Shown here: piece by piece, positions 8,655-17,201 of the stretch
Position numbering within the stretch: the first letter of the stretch is position 1
How the letters are laid out: every line of letters begins with the position of its first letter
Source of the DNA: Halobaculum roseum
GTDB taxonomy: Archaea > Halobacteriota > Halobacteria > Halobacteriales > Haloferacaceae
Direction of reading: 5' to 3'
Length of the DNA: 64,000 nucleotides
NCBI RefSeq assembly: GCF_019880245.1
Contig: NZ_CP082286.1
Location: forward strand, 2,622,521-2,686,520
The notes under the pieces: generated by a model
The model's input: only the letters and a program-made list of their open reading frames with translations
Database searches by the model: none
Told to the model about the DNA's origin: nothing
Made by a program: the position numbers and the translations under genes

Positions 8655-9878
8655 CTATGCTTCGCGCTCGGCGCTCCGAATCAACAGCTCGACCGCGGGC
8701 AGCGGCTCGCCGGTGAGCGCGCGGATGTACGCGCCGCCGGCGATGGAGACGTGCGAGAAGTCGTCCTCCGACATGCCGTACATCGTTATCGCGCGGGAGG
8801 TGTCGCCCCCGCCGACGACGGAGAAGCAGTCGGTGTCGGCGATGGCCTCCAGCACGCCGACCGTGCCGACGCTGAAGCGCTCGTCCTCGAAGACGCCGAG
8901 CGCGCCCTTCACGAACACGGCCTCGGAGTCGCGGATCGCGGGCTCGTAATCGGCGACGGTCCCGGAACCGATGTCGAGGAACGCCTGCGTCTTCTCCACG
9001 ATGTCGTCCACGTCGACCTCGGCGCGCTCGTCCTCGGCGTCCTCGTACGCCAGATCCGACGCGAGCGTCACCTGCTCGCGGCGCTCGTCGAGGACCGAGC
9101 GGATCGTCTCCTCGTTGGCGTCCCACTGCTCGTCGAACAGCTCGGTGTCCACGTCCTCGCCGACGGGGTAGCCGGCCGCGCGAAGGAACAGCTCGCCGGC
9201 GACGCCGCCGAGCAGGAACCGGTCGACCTTCCCGTCGAGCGCCTCCATGACGCCGATCACGTCGGTCGCCTTCGTCCCGCCTACCACCATCGTCACGTCG
9301 CCGTCGAACTCGCGCTCGGCGATGGCGGTGTTGGCCTCGTACTCGGTCTCCATCACGCGGCCGGCGTAGCTCGGCAGCCGGAGCGGGAACCCCACCAGCG
9401 ACGCGTGCTTTCGGTGCGCGGCCGAGTACGCGTCGTTGACGTAGGCGTCGAACTCCGGAGCGAGCGTCCGGACGAAGTCGCTGTCAGCGTGCTCCTCGGG
9501 CTCCTTCTCCGGCAATTCGTCGTCGGTCATCCGGGTGTTCTCGAGCAGGAGCACGTCGCCTGCGTCGAGGCCGCGGACGGCCCCGAGGGCCTCGTCGCCG
9601 AACGTGTCGCCGACGAAGTCCACGTCGGCGCCGGCGTGCTCGGCGAGGATGTCGGCGTGCTGTTCCAGCGAGACGAAGGTGTCCCTGCCCGGGCGGCCCT
9701 GGTGGGCCATAAGTGCGACACGGTGGCCGTCTTCGGCCAACTCGGCGACGGTCTCGGCGTGCCGGGAGAAGCGGCGATTGTCCTGTACGACGCCGTCCTC
9801 GACCGGGGAGTTGAGGTCGAGGCGGACGAGGACGCGCTGCTCGGCGGGCAGGTCGTCGAGGGTACGGAAGGAACTCAT
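8655..9878 (-). CDS. pgk: Phosphoglycerate kinase
   Basis: 407 residues, the normal length. It catalyses 1,3-bisphosphoglycerate + ADP to 3-phosphoglycerate + ATP, and the reverse in gluconeogenesis. The N-terminus RVLVRLDLNSPVEDG is the substrate-loop signature. Further conserved blocks are ALMAHQGRPGR, LLLENTRM, YVNDAYSAAHRKHAS and VVGGTKATD, and the C-terminal nucleotide site FSVVGGGDTSRAI. LDLNSP and MAHQGRP are the archaeal versions of the bacterial VDFNVP and LSHLGRP. With gapB, kdgK and gpmI in this window it covers most of the lower Embden-Meyerhof/Entner-Doudoroff route. Confidence 0.96.
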   Translation of the reverse strand: MSSFRTLDDLPAEQRVLVRLDLNSPVEDGVVQDNRRFSRHAETVAELAEDGHRVALMAHQGRPGRDTFVSLEQHADILAEHAGADVDFVGDTFGDEALGAVRGLDAGDVLLLENTRMTDDELPEKEPEEHADSDFVRTLAPEFDAYVNDAYSAAHRKHASLVGFPLRLPSYAGRVMETEYEANTAIAEREFDGDVTMVVGGTKATDVIGVMEALDGKVDRFLLGGVAGELFLRAAGYPVGEDVDTELFDEQWDANEETIRSVLDERREQVTLASDLAYEDAEDERAEVDVDDIVEKTQAFLDIGSGTVADYEPAIRDSEAVFVKGALGVFEDERFSVGTVGVLEAIADTDCFSVVGGGDTSRAITMYGMSEDDFSHVSIAGGAYIRALTGEPLPAVELLIRSAEREA

Positions 9879-10114
9879 CGTCCTGGTGGTCGGCGCTGTG
9901 CGACTTAGAAGGCGCGGATGCCGCGAACGCGGTCGCTCGATCGGTGGCGAACATGTGGCCGTGCTCGGGGCAATGACGGACGGGCGGGGCAGTCCAGTCC
10001 CGGTACGTCACGTCTCGTCGGCGCGCCGTCGCGGTCAGCGCATCGGGGTGGCTGGTGCGGTATCGGTGAAGAAGGTTCGTTCGGGCGCGTCTCGCCACGT
10101 TCGTACGCGACGGG

Positions 10115-12046
10115 TCAGTCGTCGCTCGCTTCGGCCTCGGTCCTGGAGGCGCGCTTCGCGGCGCGATCGATGAACTCCTGCGGGAGCTCGTCGATCTCTC
10201 CGGCCTGTACGCCCCACAGGTGCGCGTAGAGGCCGTCATCGCTCAGCAGCTCCTCGTGGGTGCCGCGCTCGGCGATCTCCCCCTCCTCGAGAACGACGAT
10301 CTGGTCGGCGTCCTTGATCGTCGAGAGGCGGTGGGCGATGGCGAAGGTGGTGCGATCCTCGGTCAGCTTGTCGATGGAGCGCTGGATGAGCATCTCCGTC
10401 TCGGTGTCCACGTCGGAGGTCGCCTCGTCGAGCACGAGGATCTCAGGGTCCTTCAGGATCGCGCGGGCGATCGAAAGCCGTTGGCGCTGGCCGCCCGAGA
10501 GCTTCACGCCGCGCTCGCCGATCTCGGTGTCGTAGCCCTCCGGGAGGTTCGTGATGAACTCGTGGGCCTCCGCCGCCTTCGCGGCCTCGACGATGTCCTC
10601 CTCGTCGGCCTCGAAGGTGCCGTAGGCGATGTTGTCGCGGACAGTCCCGTAGAACATGAACGTGTCCTGGCTCACGTAGCCGAGCGACCGCCGCAGGCTC
10701 GGGATCGTCACGTCGCGGATGTCCTGCCCGTCGATCTCGATGCTTCCCTCGTTCACGTCGTACATCCGCAGGAGCAGCTTCAGCACCGTCGACTTCCCGG
10801 CGCCGGTCGGGCCGACGAGCGCGAGGGTGTCGCCGCCGTCGACCTCGAAGGCGATGTCGTCGACGATGGTCTCGTCCTCGTCGTAGCCGAACGTCACGTC
10901 GTCGTAGACGACCGTCCCGTCGTCGACCACGAGGTCCTCGGCGGCCGGGTCCTCGACGATCCGCGAGGGTGTGTCCATCAGGCCGAACAGGCGCGCGCTG
11001 GAGGCGCGGGCACGCTGGTACATGTTGATGATGGAGCCGAACTGCGCCATCGGCCAGATGAACCGCTGGGTGTAGAGGATGAAGGTGGTGAACACGCCGA
11101 CGGTCAACTCGTTGCCGCCGGTCAGCCACAGCGGCGCCTCGTCGAGCACCCACAGGCCGCCCACGGCGAAGGTGATGACGAAGCCGACCCCGGCGATGAC
11201 CCGAAGCGCGGGGAAGAACTTGATCCGGGTGGTGATGGCGTCCCAGTTGGCGTCGTAGTACTCGCCGGAGACGTCGTCGACGCGGTCGGACTCGAACCCC
11301 TCGGTGTTGAACGTCTTGATCACCTTGATCCCGCCGAGGTTGTTCTCCAGCCGGGAGTTGAGGTGGCCGACGGTCTTGCGCACGTCGGCGTACTTCGGCT
11401 GGATCACGTCGATGAACTTCCAGGTCACGACGGCGATGACGGGGACCGGAAGCAGCGAGACGATCGCCAGTCGGGGGTTCAGCCAGAACATGATCCCCGC
11501 GATGCCGAGCACCATCACCGACAGCCTGAACGCGGAGTTCATGCCGTCGTTGAGGAACCGCTCCAGTCGGTTCACGTCGTTCGAGAGCACGGACATCATC
11601 TCGCCGGTCTGCTTCTCGGCGAAGAAGTCCATGTTCAGCCGCTGCATCTTGTCGTAGGTGTCGGTTCGGATGTCGTGTTGGATGTTCTGGGCGAAGGAGT
11701 TCCAGCCGAAGTTGCGGATCCAGTGGAACACCGACCCGCCGAAGAACGCGAACGCGATGATGCCGACGGTGAACAACAGTTGGTCGCGGGGACCGGTCGG
11801 GATGACGCTCGCGGGCACCAGCGGGAGGTCGAACGGGATGTTCTGCTCGAACACGGCGTCGATCGCGATCCCGAGCAGCAGCGGCGGGAGCAGATCGAGG
11901 ATCCGCGCGGCGACGCTGCCGAAGAAGCCCAGCCCGAAGTATCGGAGGTTCCTGGACCCGTACTCCGAGAACAACCGTTTCATCGGGTTATCCGTCTTCT
12001 CACGGATATCCTCGAAGGGGTCGTCCTCGTCGGAGGGATGACTCAT
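10115..12046 (-). CDS. ABC exporter, fused permease-ATPase (MsbA/multidrug type)
   Basis: 643 residues. An N-terminal ABC transmembrane domain (about 35-345, six helices) is fused to a nucleotide-binding domain (about 372-610). Walker A GPTGAGKST is at 412-420, the Q-loop at SQDTFMF (459-465), the signature LSGGQ at 516-520, Walker B ILVLDE at 536-541 and the H-loop at AHRLST. Such half-transporters dimerise and export lipids, peptides or drugs. The substrate is not evident. The N-terminal 30 residues are acidic and cytosolic. The protein belongs to a group of haloarchaeal exporters of bacterial type. The preceding 236 nt (9879-10114) contain no feature I can support. Confidence 0.92.
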   Translation of the reverse strand: MSHPSDEDDPFEDIREKTDNPMKRLFSEYGSRNLRYFGLGFFGSVAARILDLLPPLLLGIAIDAVFEQNIPFDLPLVPASVIPTGPRDQLLFTVGIIAFAFFGGSVFHWIRNFGWNSFAQNIQHDIRTDTYDKMQRLNMDFFAEKQTGEMMSVLSNDVNRLERFLNDGMNSAFRLSVMVLGIAGIMFWLNPRLAIVSLLPVPVIAVVTWKFIDVIQPKYADVRKTVGHLNSRLENNLGGIKVIKTFNTEGFESDRVDDVSGEYYDANWDAITTRIKFFPALRVIAGVGFVITFAVGGLWVLDEAPLWLTGGNELTVGVFTTFILYTQRFIWPMAQFGSIINMYQRARASSARLFGLMDTPSRIVEDPAAEDLVVDDGTVVYDDVTFGYDEDETIVDDIAFEVDGGDTLALVGPTGAGKSTVLKLLLRMYDVNEGSIEIDGQDIRDVTIPSLRRSLGYVSQDTFMFYGTVRDNIAYGTFEADEEDIVEAAKAAEAHEFITNLPEGYDTEIGERGVKLSGGQRQRLSIARAILKDPEILVLDEATSDVDTETEMLIQRSIDKLTEDRTTFAIAHRLSTIKDADQIVVLEEGEIAERGTHEELLSDDGLYAHLWGVQAGEIDELPQEFIDRAAKRASRTEAEASDD

Positions 12047-12153
12047 TACATACTCTCAGCGACACCAGAACCCTAAACGGTTCGCTTCGAATCGAAATAC
12101 CCCGGAGACGCCGCAGTCGGCGGCCCTCTCCGTCGGTTGGCTCCGCGCTCGGC

Positions 12154-12648
12154 TCAGTAGTCGCCCGCGATCTCGACGGTGTCGCCCTCGCACACGTCGT
12201 GATCGTTCGTCCAGCCGTGCGGCACTTCGAGCACGTACTTCCCGGTGCCGCGGTACCGCCGGAGCTCGGAGTCGTTCGTTCCCTCCGGCGGGAGTTCGGC
12301 GTGGTGGATGCGGGTGATCGTCCCGTTGGCGGCGATGAACACGATGTCGATCGGGAACGCCATGTCGCGCATCACGTACGCGTACCGGTCCTCCTCGTCG
12401 TGGACGAACAGCATGCCCTCGTTCTCGCCGAGCGACTCCGTGTCGGAGAGGCCGGTGTAGCGCTTGCTGTAGGTGTCGGCGACGCGCGCCTCCACGGCGC
12501 CGAGCTCGGCACCGTCCTCGTCGACGACGGTGACGGTCGTGCGTTCGTACTCGCCGTCGCTCGCGACGTTCGCCACGGTTCCGGTGCAGCCGGCGAACAC
12601 GACCAGCAGCGCGATGAGCGCGGGGGCGACGCGGCGGCGGACGGCCAT
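12154..12648 (-). CDS. DUF192 lipoprotein
   Basis: 164 residues starting at MAVRRRVAPALIALL; the longer open frame to 12930 runs through a tRNA gene and is rejected. The N-terminus has a positive stretch, a hydrophobic core and a lipobox-like VVFAGC (Cys 21), so the protein is likely exported and lipid-anchored. The DUF192 domain covers about 40-160 with the typical RYTGLSDTESLGENEGMLF, YVMRDMAFPIDIVFI and KYVLEVPHGW. The family (e.g. TTHA1943-like) has no settled biochemical role. It lies just beyond the 3' end of the ABC exporter's promoter region and upstream of, but antisense to, tRNA-Val. Confidence 0.85.
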   Translation of the reverse strand: MAVRRRVAPALIALLVVFAGCTGTVANVASDGEYERTTVTVVDEDGAELGAVEARVADTYSKRYTGLSDTESLGENEGMLFVHDEEDRYAYVMRDMAFPIDIVFIAANGTITRIHHAELPPEGTNDSELRRYRGTGKYVLEVPHGWTNDHDVCEGDTVEIAGDY

Positions 12649-12731
12649 ACCGGTATCGTCGGGCGGCGGGCGGGAAAGGGTATCGGGCAAAAGGTAAGCG
12701 TTATTCGAGCGCGGGCGGTGTATTCGGGTAC

Positions 12732-12804
12732 GGGCTCGTGGTCTAGTGGTTATGACGCTTCCCTTACAAGGAAGAGATCGGTGGTTCAACTCCGCCCGAG
12801 CCCA
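12732..12804 (+). tRNA. tRNA-Val (anticodon UAC)
   Basis: A complete cloverleaf can be drawn. The acceptor is GGGCTCG (12732-12738) paired with CGAGCCC (12797-12803), with discriminator A12804. The anticodon stem is CTTCC/GGAAG around loop CTTACAA, giving UAC. The T-arm is GGTGG-TTCAACT-CCGCC. There is no intron and no encoded CCA. Its T-arm and acceptor 3' half are repeated twice downstream. Confidence 0.96.
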
Positions 12805-13101
12805 GTTCTGCCGCCGACCCGGCGAGGAGCGAAGCGACGAGCCGTCGGCGGCGTCCGGCGTGTCAGGAGTTGAGCCCTGCAAGTCGCGCGCAACGAACGA
12901 AGCGAGTGAGCACGTCTTGCTCCGGTTCAACTCCGCCCGAGCCCATTCGAGCGCCCGAGCGGAGCGAGGGCCGAGATGTTCTGCGGGTGAGGAGTGAACC
13001 AGACGAGTCGCAGCCCGGGAAGCGAACGGAGTGAGCGACCCGGAACGTCTCGGCGTGGTTCAACTCCGCCCGAGCCCGGTTCTGCCGCCGACACGGCGAG
13101 G
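12783..13101 (+). repeat. Iterated 3'-end fragments of tRNA-Val with GCGAACGxAGTGAGC spacers
   Basis: The tRNA 3' end (12783-12803, GGTTCAACTCC through GAGCCC) recurs exactly at 12924-12944 and 13057-13077. The last copy also repeats the downstream flank (GTTCTGCCGCCGACxCGGCGAGG, 12805-12827 and 13079-13101). The two spacers each hold a GCGAACGGAGTGAGC-like core. The second spacer ends in CCCGGAACGTCTCGGCG (13039-13055), a 17-mer that also precedes the tRNA-Phe 3' copy at 16934-16950. These fragments lack acceptor 5', D and anticodon arms, so they are not tRNA genes. The 312-nt gap before mqo contains nothing else. Confidence 0.85.
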
Positions 13102-13116
13102 TTCCGGCTAAATGAG

Positions 13117-14484
13117 CTACTGCGCGGGGGCGGGGGCGTGGGTCGCCTCGGCGTACGGGAAGTTCTCGATCGTCTCCTCGCGGAACGCCTCCTCGTCGAA
13201 GGAGTACTCGCCGTCGAAGAAGTCCATCAGCGTGTGCGTGTCGCGCATCGCGTTCTTCAGGCACGTCGAGGCGCCGGGCGACGGGGTGATGTTGAAGATG
13301 ATGTCCTTGCCGACGATCTTCGCCTCGCCCATGTCGAGCGAGCGCTCCTCGGTGTCGACGATCTGCGGCCGGACGCCGCCGTAGCCCTCGGCGCGCTCGA
13401 TGTCGTCGAGTTCGACGCTCGGGACGACCTTCCGGACGTGCGGGAGGAACTGCTTGGGCCCGACGGACGGGAGGTCGTACACGAGGTTCCGAAGCACGTA
13501 CGGCAGGAGGATGCGGTCGGCGAGGATGTTGGCGTAGCTGAGGAACGCCGCCGCGTTGAGCCCGAACACGTCGAGGAAGTCGGGCACCGTCGAGACACGC
13601 CCGCGTTCGAGCGCGGGGACGAGCTTCGCGGTCGGGCCGAACCGCGTCACGCTGCCGTCGTGCACGTCGGCGTCGCCGTGGACGGCCGCGAAGGGGAGCT
13701 TCTTCATCTGCAGCGTGTAGACCTTCCCGTTCAGGAGGTCGTCGGCGAGGAAGAAACTGCCCGCGACGGGGAGCAGGACCTTGTTCTGGCCGTATCCAAG
13801 CTGCTTCGCCATCTGAAGGCTGTGGGAGCCGGCGGCGACGACGGCCGCCTCCGACTCGATAGTGCCGGCGGTCGTCTCGAACGTGTAGCCGTCGGGCGTC
13901 GGCTCGACGGACTCGACGGCCGTCCCGGTCCTCACGTCGACGGTCGCCTCCTCGCGGGCCTGCTCGACGAACGACTTCGTCGTCTCGCCGTAGTCGACGA
14001 CGTAGCCGTCGGGCGTCTGCAGCGCGAGCATCTCCGTGTCGAGGTCGCGTCCCTCGACGACCTTCGGCTCGATCTCGGCGATCTCGTCGCGGCCGATCGG
14101 CCGAAGCTTCGGGAAGAGGTCCCCGAATCCCTCGTCGTGGTACCGCTGCTCCAGCTTCTCGACCTCCTCGTCGCCGACGCCCAGCACCATCTTGCTGCGC
14201 TTGGCGTGCATCTCCCGGTCGGCGTCCTGGTTCTCGAGATAGCCGGCGAGCAGCTCGGCGCCCTCCTTGACCTCCTCGGCCTTCTCCAGGGTGTAGTTGG
14301 TCTCGATGTCCCCGAAGTGAAGCGTCTGGGAGTTGTTCGTGTGGTGGGAGTTGATCGCGGCGATCTCCGGCTCCTTCTCGATCAGCGCGATCGACTCGAT
14401 ATCGGTGAACTTCGCCGTCGTGTACAACAGCGACGCACCGCTGATACCTCCGCCGACGATAACGAGGTCGTACGTGTCGGACAT
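13117..14484 (-). CDS. mqo: Malate:quinone oxidoreductase
   Basis: 455 residues. An FAD enzyme on the inner membrane face that oxidises malate to oxaloacetate and passes electrons to menaquinone. The N-terminal dinucleotide-binding motif DLVIVGGGISGASLLY is followed by the Mqo block NNSQTLHFGDIETNYTL (about 50-66), then VVAAGSHSLQMAK and the C-terminal RPQIVDTEERSLDMGEAKI and FNITPSPGASTCLKNAMRD. The length is somewhat shorter than bacterial Mqo (about 500). It is transcribed divergently from the sodium symporter at 14676, with about 190 nt of intergenic DNA holding both promoters. Confidence 0.9.
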   Translation of the reverse strand: MSDTYDLVIVGGGISGASLLYTTAKFTDIESIALIEKEPEIAAINSHHTNNSQTLHFGDIETNYTLEKAEEVKEGAELLAGYLENQDADREMHAKRSKMVLGVGDEEVEKLEQRYHDEGFGDLFPKLRPIGRDEIAEIEPKVVEGRDLDTEMLALQTPDGYVVDYGETTKSFVEQAREEATVDVRTGTAVESVEPTPDGYTFETTAGTIESEAAVVAAGSHSLQMAKQLGYGQNKVLLPVAGSFFLADDLLNGKVYTLQMKKLPFAAVHGDADVHDGSVTRFGPTAKLVPALERGRVSTVPDFLDVFGLNAAAFLSYANILADRILLPYVLRNLVYDLPSVGPKQFLPHVRKVVPSVELDDIERAEGYGGVRPQIVDTEERSLDMGEAKIVGKDIIFNITPSPGASTCLKNAMRDTHTLMDFFDGEYSFDEEAFREETIENFPYAEATHAPAPAQ

Positions 14485-14675
14485 TGTGTGAAGGTGCTAC
14501 CTACACTGCGATACTGGAGGCAGATAACTCATCTTCTTTGCGTCCGTCGTCGGTCCCCGCAGTCGGGCATCGGACGGTGCTCCCTCGGGCCGTACTCCCT
14601 CGTATCCGGGGCGAGACATTATTTACAACAGTTCGAAGGAATCTTCAGTGTCAGCGGAATCCCTCCTGACGAACT

Positions 14676-16022
14676 ATGAGTGACCGAGAGACGTGGACGT
14701 CACGAGTCGGCTTCATTCTCGCCGCCGTCGGCAGCGCGGTGGGGCTCGGAAACATCTGGTCGTTCCCCTTCCAGACCGCCTCCAACGGCGGTGCGGCGTT
14801 CCTCGTCGTGTACCTGTGTGCGGTGTTCCTGCTCGGGTTCCCCGTGATGCTCGGCGAGTTCGTCATCGGGCGACGGAGCGAACGAAACGCCGTGGAGGCG
14901 TTCCGGTCGCTCGGCTTCGGCGAGTGGTCGGTCGTGGGCGGCCTGGGGGTCGTCTCGTCGTTCGTGACGCTGGCGTTCTACAGCGTCGTCGGGGGATGGG
15001 TGTTGAGCTACATCGTCGGCAGCGTCACCGGCGGCTACCTCGGCGACGCGGGCGCGTACTTCGGCGCCGTCTCCGCGGGTCCGATCGCCGTCGCCGCCCA
15101 CGCGGCGTTCATGGCGCTGACGATCGGGATCGTCGCGCTCGGCGTCACCGACGGCATCGAGCGGGCGACGAAGCTGATGGTGCCCGCGATCTTCGTCCTC
15201 ATGGGCGGGCTCGCCGTCTGGGTGAGCACCTTCGAGGGCGCGGCCGCGGGCTACGCGTACTATCTCTCCCCGGACGTGGGCGTGATCGCGGGCAACCTTG
15301 CCGGGATCGTTCCGCCGGCCGTCGGACAGGCGTTCTTCACGCTCTCGCTGGGGTTCGGCGTGATGATCGCCTACTCCTCCTACCTCGGACGCGACGACAG
15401 CCTCCCCGCGGACGGGTCGGCGATCGTCGTCGTGAACACGCTGGTCGCCCTCATCGCGGGCTTCGTCGTCTTCCCGGTGCTGTTCGCCATCGAGGGGTCG
15501 GTTCCGGACTCGGGCGGGGCCGGCACGGCGTTCACCGCACTCGCCGGCGCGTTCAGTCAGATCCCGGGCGGCCAACTCATCGGTCTCGGCTTCTTCGTCG
15601 TGCTCCTGTTTGCCGCGCTCTCCAGCTCGATCAGCCTCCTCGAGGTGCCGACGTCCTTCGTCGCCGACCGGACCGGGTACGATCGGACCGCGACCGCGGT
15701 GGGCCTCGGCGCGTTCGTCGCGCTCGCCGGCGTGCCCACCGCGCTCGACACCGGCATCCTCGGTTGGTACAACGACATCGTGTTCGAGCTCCTGTTGCCG
15801 CTTGCGGTGCTGTCCCTCTCGCTGTTCGTCGGCTGGGTCGCCGACGACCAACTGGCCGCGGAACTGAACCTCGGAAGCTCGTTCGGGAGCGGCTTCTCGA
15901 CGGTCTGGCTGTGGTGGATCCGGGTCGTCATTCCGGTCGCCATCGGGGGAACGCTGTTGCTCGGGATCCAGTCGCTGCTCGTGAAAGCGGGGATCCTCGC
16001 GGCCCCGATCGTCCTCGGGTAG
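14676..16022 (+). CDS. Neurotransmitter:sodium symporter (SNF family)
   Basis: 448 residues, nearly all in hydrophobic helices (about 11). The N-terminal signature WTSRVGFILAAVGSAVGLGNIWSFPF (about 6-31) contains the unwound helix-1 GNIWSFP that forms sodium and substrate sites in LeuT-type transporters. LGFGVMIAYSSYLGRDD matches helix 6. The family co-transports amino acids or related amines with Na+, which suits a high-salt organism. Substrate unknown. The length and helix count resemble the shorter prokaryotic NSS proteins with 11 helices. It stands alone, divergent from mqo. Confidence 0.9.
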   Translation: MSDRETWTSRVGFILAAVGSAVGLGNIWSFPFQTASNGGAAFLVVYLCAVFLLGFPVMLGEFVIGRRSERNAVEAFRSLGFGEWSVVGGLGVVSSFVTLAFYSVVGGWVLSYIVGSVTGGYLGDAGAYFGAVSAGPIAVAAHAAFMALTIGIVALGVTDGIERATKLMVPAIFVLMGGLAVWVSTFEGAAAGYAYYLSPDVGVIAGNLAGIVPPAVGQAFFTLSLGFGVMIAYSSYLGRDDSLPADGSAIVVVNTLVALIAGFVVFPVLFAIEGSVPDSGGAGTAFTALAGAFSQIPGGQLIGLGFFVVLLFAALSSSISLLEVPTSFVADRTGYDRTATAVGLGAFVALAGVPTALDTGILGWYNDIVFELLLPLAVLSLSLFVGWVADDQLAAELNLGSSFGSGFSTVWLWWIRVVIPVAIGGTLLLGIQSLLVKAGILAAPIVLG

Positions 16023-16181
16023 CCGGTCGGTCCCCGTAGGCTCGCCTCGACGACGCGCCGGCGCCCCCGTCTCGAACTCGGATTACTTCGGGTTGAGCCG
16101 ACTGAACGGCCACCCCTCCTTTTGTTCGTCGGGACGGTACGGGCTCTCGATGCATGAGCGCATTCGCGGGGAGAAGCCACG

Positions 16182-16760
16182 ATGAACCTGAAGACGGTCG
16201 CGGTCGTCGGCGCCGTCGTCGCGGTCGTCGCCGTCGGCGGCGCGGCGGCGTTCATCGCCGGGATCGGGCCGCTGGGCGACATCGGCGGCGGGCAGTCCGA
16301 CACCGTGACGGAGACGCCGGAGTCGACCGGGACGGTGTACGACGACTCGAGCGGATCGTCCGGCGACGACGGCGGCGAGGGTACCGCATCCGACGGGTCC
16401 GGCGGCGACTCGCTGCCGCCGTACACGTTCGCCGTCACGTCGATCGAGGAGTGCGGGCAGACCTGCCGGGACGTGACCGTTCGCCTCGACAACAACCGAG
16501 ACGAGACGGCGACGGGGATCAGCGTGTACACGCGGATATTCGCCGGTAACTCCACCGCCTCGGGCGACAAGGTGTGGGAGGAGAAGCGCGACGTGGGGAG
16601 CCTCGAGGCCGGCGGATCGACCACGGAGACGAGTCGCGTGAAGCTCTCGTACTCGGAGGGGTACCAGGTCCAGCAGGAGGACGGGTGGATCACGATCCTC
16701 ACGACCGTCGAGTCGGACGACGTGACGATCACGTTCAAGGAGCGACGCGACGTGCTGTGA
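16182..16760 (+). CDS. Exported protein with signal anchor and Ig-like/FxLYD-type domain, unknown function
   Basis: 192 residues beginning MNLKTVAVVGAVVAVVAVGGAAAF, a signal peptide or membrane anchor. A low-complexity Ser/Gly/Asp linker (about 36-80) follows, then a compact domain (about 82-192) with two Cys in EECGQTCRDVTVRLDNN, followed by alternating strands and YQVQQEDGWITILTTVESDDVTITF. The domain pattern resembles small beta-sandwich domains of exported haloarchaeal proteins. Function is not recognised. It lies between the symporter and tRNA-Phe, on its own. Confidence 0.7.
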   Translation: MNLKTVAVVGAVVAVVAVGGAAAFIAGIGPLGDIGGGQSDTVTETPESTGTVYDDSSGSSGDDGGEGTASDGSGGDSLPPYTFAVTSIEECGQTCRDVTVRLDNNRDETATGISVYTRIFAGNSTASGDKVWEEKRDVGSLEAGGSTTETSRVKLSYSEGYQVQQEDGWITILTTVESDDVTITFKERRDVL

Positions 16761-16820
16761 CCGCCACCTAGCGTGGCGATTCGAAACGCTTTTTCATACT
16801 GCCGGGGTTCGTTGAGTTGC

Positions 16821-16894
16821 GCCGCCTTAGCTCAGATTGGGAGAGCACTCGACTGAAGATCGAGCTGTCCCCCGTTCAAATCGGGGAGGCGGCA
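16821..16894 (+). tRNA. tRNA-Phe (anticodon GAA)
   Basis: The acceptor is GCCGCCT (16821-16827) paired with AGGCGGC (16887-16893), with discriminator A16894. The anticodon stem is CTCGA/TCGAG around CTGAAGA, giving GAA. The T-arm is CCCCG-TTCAAAT-CGGGG. There is no intron and no encoded CCA. Its 3' end is repeated at 16954-16972 and, in diverged form, at 18336-18358. The second copy bounds a lower-GC insert. Confidence 0.96.
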
Positions 16895-16953
16895 TTTTCC
16901 GAACCCATCGTCGCGAGCGAAGCGAGCCGCACGCCCGGAACGTCTCGGCGAGC

Positions 16954-16972
16954 TCGAATCGGGGAGGCGGCA
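16954..16972 (+). repeat. Duplicated 3' end of tRNA-Phe (proximal copy)
   Basis: TCGAATCGGGGAGGCGGCA matches 18 of 19 bases of the tRNA-Phe 3' end (16876-16894). It is preceded by CCCGGAACGTCTCGGCG (16934-16950), the same 17-mer that precedes the last tRNA-Val 3' copy. Only the T-loop and acceptor strand are present, so this is an att-like remnant and not a gene. Confidence 0.85.
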
Positions 16973-17201
16973 TCATACTCACGGTTCAAATACTTGCGGT
17001 GCTGCAAGGGTGATCTCCCAGGGTTTCTCGGAACCGATTTACCGATCGCGAGCTGCGACTGTCGTCGCACTTCGATCCATATCGGTGGTACTGCGCGAAG
17101 GATCTCGAATACGCACATTCAGTACGTACCTGAATACATACTCCGGTACACGAGTGACCACCCGACCTCTGCTGTCGCTCAGAACTCACCGAAATACGGA
17201 C

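Noticed and set aside
9918-10229. Short frames between pgk and the ABC exporter
   Set aside because: Arg- and Ser-rich translations typical of non-coding GC-rich DNA; no family resemblance and no promoter signal.
12924-12944. Additional tRNA genes behind tRNA-Val
   Set aside because: Only the T-arm and acceptor 3' strand are present; there is no acceptor 5' strand, D-arm or anticodon arm.
16876-17118. 80-residue minus-strand frame beside tRNA-Phe
   Set aside because: It overlaps the tRNA 3' end and its repeat, has no ribosome-binding site or TATA, and its codon use is not gene-like.
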